Positions 7,298 through 8,470 of a stretch of DNA of 8,470 nt are shown here, piece after piece. How positions within the stretch are numbered: position 1 is the stretch's first letter; every line of letters starts with the position of its first letter. Under the pieces are notes generated by a model. It was not told the origin of the DNA and searched no databases. It worked only from the letters and a program-made list of their open reading frames with translations. Location of the stretch: assembly GCA_029858465.1 (NCBI GenBank), contig JAOUEZ010000046.1, positions 1 to 8,470 on the forward strand. The letters run 5' to 3'. Source of the stretch: Thermoplasmata archaeon. Lineage in GTDB: Archaea; Thermoplasmatota; Thermoplasmata; UBA10834; DTMW01. The translations under genes and the position numbers were made by a program.

Positions 7298-7307
7298 ATA
7301 ATTAGAA
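7298..7307 (-). promoter_or_regulatory. Candidate TATA box for thiI-nob1
   Basis: TTCTAATTAT on the minus strand lies about 32 to 41 bases before ATG 7266, a spacing compatible with an archaeal promoter and a leader of roughly 10 bases. No strong ribosome binding site is seen before ATG 7266, which fits a short or leaderless transcript. The evidence is composition and spacing only. Confidence 0.3.
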
Positions 7308-7371
7308 TATTCGGAATAAGGCAGAACCTGACGGGATGCAATGCTTCTTTGTGACGGCGTCTCTAATCCGA

Positions 7372-7554
7372 TCATGTGTATAGGTTGAATCTCTTTGTGG
7401 AGTCGTCATTGATGTAGACGGGGTCGTAATCGTCTTCTTCCTCGGACTCCTCCATCACAACGTTCAGCAGCATGTTGACGATTTCCCGCATCTGATTAAG
7501 TTCTTCCCTGAGTCTCTTAATTTCTGCGAGAAGCTCTGTATTGTCTGAAGTCAT
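7372..7554 (-). CDS. Small acidic coiled-coil protein of unknown function
   Basis: This 60-residue protein matches no family I recognise. Residues about 6-38 form an amphipathic helix with leucine, isoleucine and methionine at heptad-like spacing (LLAEIKRLREELNQM, then REIVNMLLNVV), suggesting a coiled coil and oligomerisation. A strongly acidic segment, EESEEEDDYD, follows, then a short tail ending KRFNLYT. No signal peptide, membrane segment or cysteines are present. ATG 7554 is chosen because AGAGG (7561-7565) lies 6 bases upstream. A TTG at 7572 would add six residues and overlap that site. The gene sits 69 bases after csl4 and 105 bases before thiI on the same strand, so it may belong to the RNA-processing cluster. 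A good start signal and a sensible amino-acid pattern support real coding. A partner or adaptor role would be speculation. Confidence 0.7.
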   Translation of the reverse strand: MTSDNTELLAEIKRLREELNQMREIVNMLLNVVMEESEEEDDYDPVYINDDSTKRFNLYT

Positions 7555-7623
7555 TACATGCCTCTGGAGCAATTATCACTAACCATTGATTTAGGCTTTT
7601 CCCTCATAGATCTATTAGGATTG

Positions 7624-8196
7624 TCAGAATTTGACATCTCTGTAGTCATCCGCGACTTTTCGGTACTCTGTTCGCTCGCATTTCGGACAAAACAACTTGC
7701 TGCCGTGTTGTCTCTCCAATGGCTCCCTGCAGATTTTGCATCTGGCCATGACTACTCCGTAAAGAGGTCCAGCAGTCGTCAGCTGTATGGAGGGCCTCGC
7801 CTGTATGACCTCGCCTCTCAATAGATCTGTTTTTCTGTATTCCATTGAGGCGTCCTCAACATACTTGCTGGATATCTTGCTGACATGAATGGTCGCATCG
7901 GTCTCGCCTGTGACGCCGCGCTTCGATCCTTCAATGGCGAATATATCGCATCCCACCATTGAGGCTCTGACATCTTTGACCTCGCAAAATACCTTGTCCC
8001 CCACTGCGACTGCCATCGGGGGGTTCTCGAAATCCAGCCTTGCCATCTTATTCTTCTCGTCCAACTCGAGATTTCCAATGGCACTCGAATATATCACGCC
8101 GTCATGCTCATAGGTTCCAAAACCTGCCATGTATTCTTCGGCGGTCGCGACCGCCTCCCCAGGAAGAACCTTCTTACACTCTTTCTTTTCAGTCAA
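7624..8196 (-). CDS. csl4: Archaeal exosome RNA-binding subunit Csl4
   Basis: This 190-residue protein fits Csl4, one of the two alternative RNA-binding cap subunits of the archaeal exosome, which recruits RNA to the Rrp41-Rrp42 ring. Domain order matches the family. The N-terminal domain (about 8-58) begins with VLPGEAVATAEEYMAGFGTYEHDG. A central S1 RNA-binding barrel (about 64-143) contains VGDKVFCEVKDV and the TIHVSKIS strand. The C-terminal zinc ribbon has Cys153-x-x-Cys156 and Cys170-x-x-Cys173. The start is TTG 8196, supported by GGAAGGTGA (8203-8211) 6 bases upstream. This site contains the stop codon of the methyltransferase gene ahead, so the two are translationally coupled. The length is normal for archaeal Csl4. 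The rpoL gene often found nearby in other archaea is not present downstream here. Confidence 0.92.
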   Translation of the reverse strand: MTEKKECKKVLPGEAVATAEEYMAGFGTYEHDGVIYSSAIGNLELDEKNKMARLDFENPPMAVAVGDKVFCEVKDVRASMVGCDIFAIEGSKRGVTGETDATIHVSKISSKYVEDASMEYRKTDLLRGEVIQARPSIQLTTAGPLYGVVMARCKICREPLERQHGSKLFCPKCERTEYRKVADDYRDVKF

Positions 8197-8202
8197 AATG
8201 AT

Positions 8203-8211
8203 TCACCTTCC
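8203..8211 (-). promoter_or_regulatory. csl4 ribosome binding site overlapping the upstream stop codon
   Basis: GGAAGGTGA on the minus strand ends 6 bases before the TTG start of csl4 at 8196. Its last three bases are the TGA stop of the methyltransferase gene. It supports the unusual TTG start and a shared transcript. Confidence 0.7.
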
Positions 8212-8469
8212 CTGCACGATCCTTACCAATGACACATATACGAATTCTACTGGCTTCCTGTGAAATTCAAACATGAACGGAATCTTGAACTTATAGTTTT
8301 TGATATGGCTAACGTCAGATTTTGCGTCTGTGCAATATTTCGATACGAAATCTATGGTCTCCGTCAGATGGAGCGAATAGGTGACTCTTGATATGCGCAT
8401 GGCAGCCCTGAGAAAAGGGCGATCAGCCCCTGGCTTTTGGGCGCCGAAGGGTGGATTTTGGAGAACCGT
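8203..8469 (-). CDS. METTL5-like RNA adenine-N6 methyltransferase, C-terminal part (5' end outside window)
   Basis: The C-terminal 88 residues of a class I SAM-dependent methyltransferase are visible. The first in-frame ATG (8400) is not the start, because the frame stays open to the right edge and encodes TVLQNPPFGAQKPGADRPFL. That stretch contains the catalytic NPPF motif of amino-methyltransferases (8446-8457), which flips and methylates adenine N6. What follows, VTYSLH and then FEFHRKPVEFVYVSLVRI at the C-terminus, resembles human METTL5 (YSLHK, FHKKKSVDIEVDLIRF), the 18S rRNA m6A enzyme, and its archaeal relatives (COG2263). The likely substrate is therefore rRNA, acting near the ribosome or the pre-rRNA. 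The SAM-binding N-terminal half is missing from the window. The gene is coupled to csl4 through an overlapping stop codon and ribosome binding site. Confidence 0.85.
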   Translation of the reverse strand, partial: TVLQNPPFGAQKPGADRPFLRAAMRISRVTYSLHLTETIDFVSKYCTDAKSDVSHIKNYKFKIPFMFEFHRKPVEFVYVSLVRIVQGR

Positions 8470-8470
8470 G

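Noticed and set aside
7267..7341. TTG at 7341 as the start of the thiI-like gene
   Set aside because: The 25 extra residues show no ThiI or THUMP features and would turn the palindrome and the AT-rich promoter-like stretch into coding sequence. ATG 7266 lies just before the PP-loop.
1..8470. Mobile elements, CRISPR, tRNA or defence genes
   Set aside because: Coding sequence of recognisable housekeeping genes fills nearly the whole window. No spaced repeats, transposase motifs, integration-site repeats or tRNA-like segments were found.

Overview
The window looks like a chromosomal segment of a Thermoplasmata-type euryarchaeon, possibly a relative of the Methanomassiliicoccales. The archaeal assignment rests on gene content: a Csl4 exosome subunit, an archaeal Nob1, a METTL5-like methyltransferase, an archaeal-type isoprenoid reductase, and an Fpo/Nuo-type membrane arm ending L-M-N. 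The order-level placement is inference. There are no mobile elements, tRNA or rRNA genes, or CRISPR arrays, and no gene-free stretch longer than about 105 bases.

Left part, plus strand (1-3928): the distal end of a complex-I-like operon. It holds the C-terminal 301 residues of subunit L, then complete subunits M and N. These are the three antiporter-like proton-pumping subunits. The junctions have no gap, and all three genes lie in one reading frame, separated only by a TAG and a TGA.

Middle part, plus strand (4025-6123): after a 96-base gap with candidate promoters come a trans-polyprenyl diphosphate synthase and, 20 bases later, a geranylgeranyl-reductase-family flavoprotein. Together they could make and saturate isoprenoid chains. 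The product may be the archaeal membrane lipid or, given the location behind the L-M-N genes, the side chain of a lipid-soluble electron carrier such as a methanophenazine or menaquinone.

Right part, minus strand (8470 down to 6125): an RNA-maturation cluster. In transcription order it holds a METTL5-like RNA adenine methyltransferase (cut by the window edge), exosome subunit Csl4, a 60-residue acidic coiled-coil protein of unknown function, a ThiI-like sulfurtransferase without THUMP domain, and the rRNA endonuclease Nob1. The two gene blocks converge with one base between the reductase and nob1 stop codons.

The strongest leads are the possible dedicated electron-carrier lipid pair behind the respiratory operon, the THUMP-less ThiI coupled to nob1 behind a promoter palindrome, and the unknown small acidic protein inside the RNA cluster.
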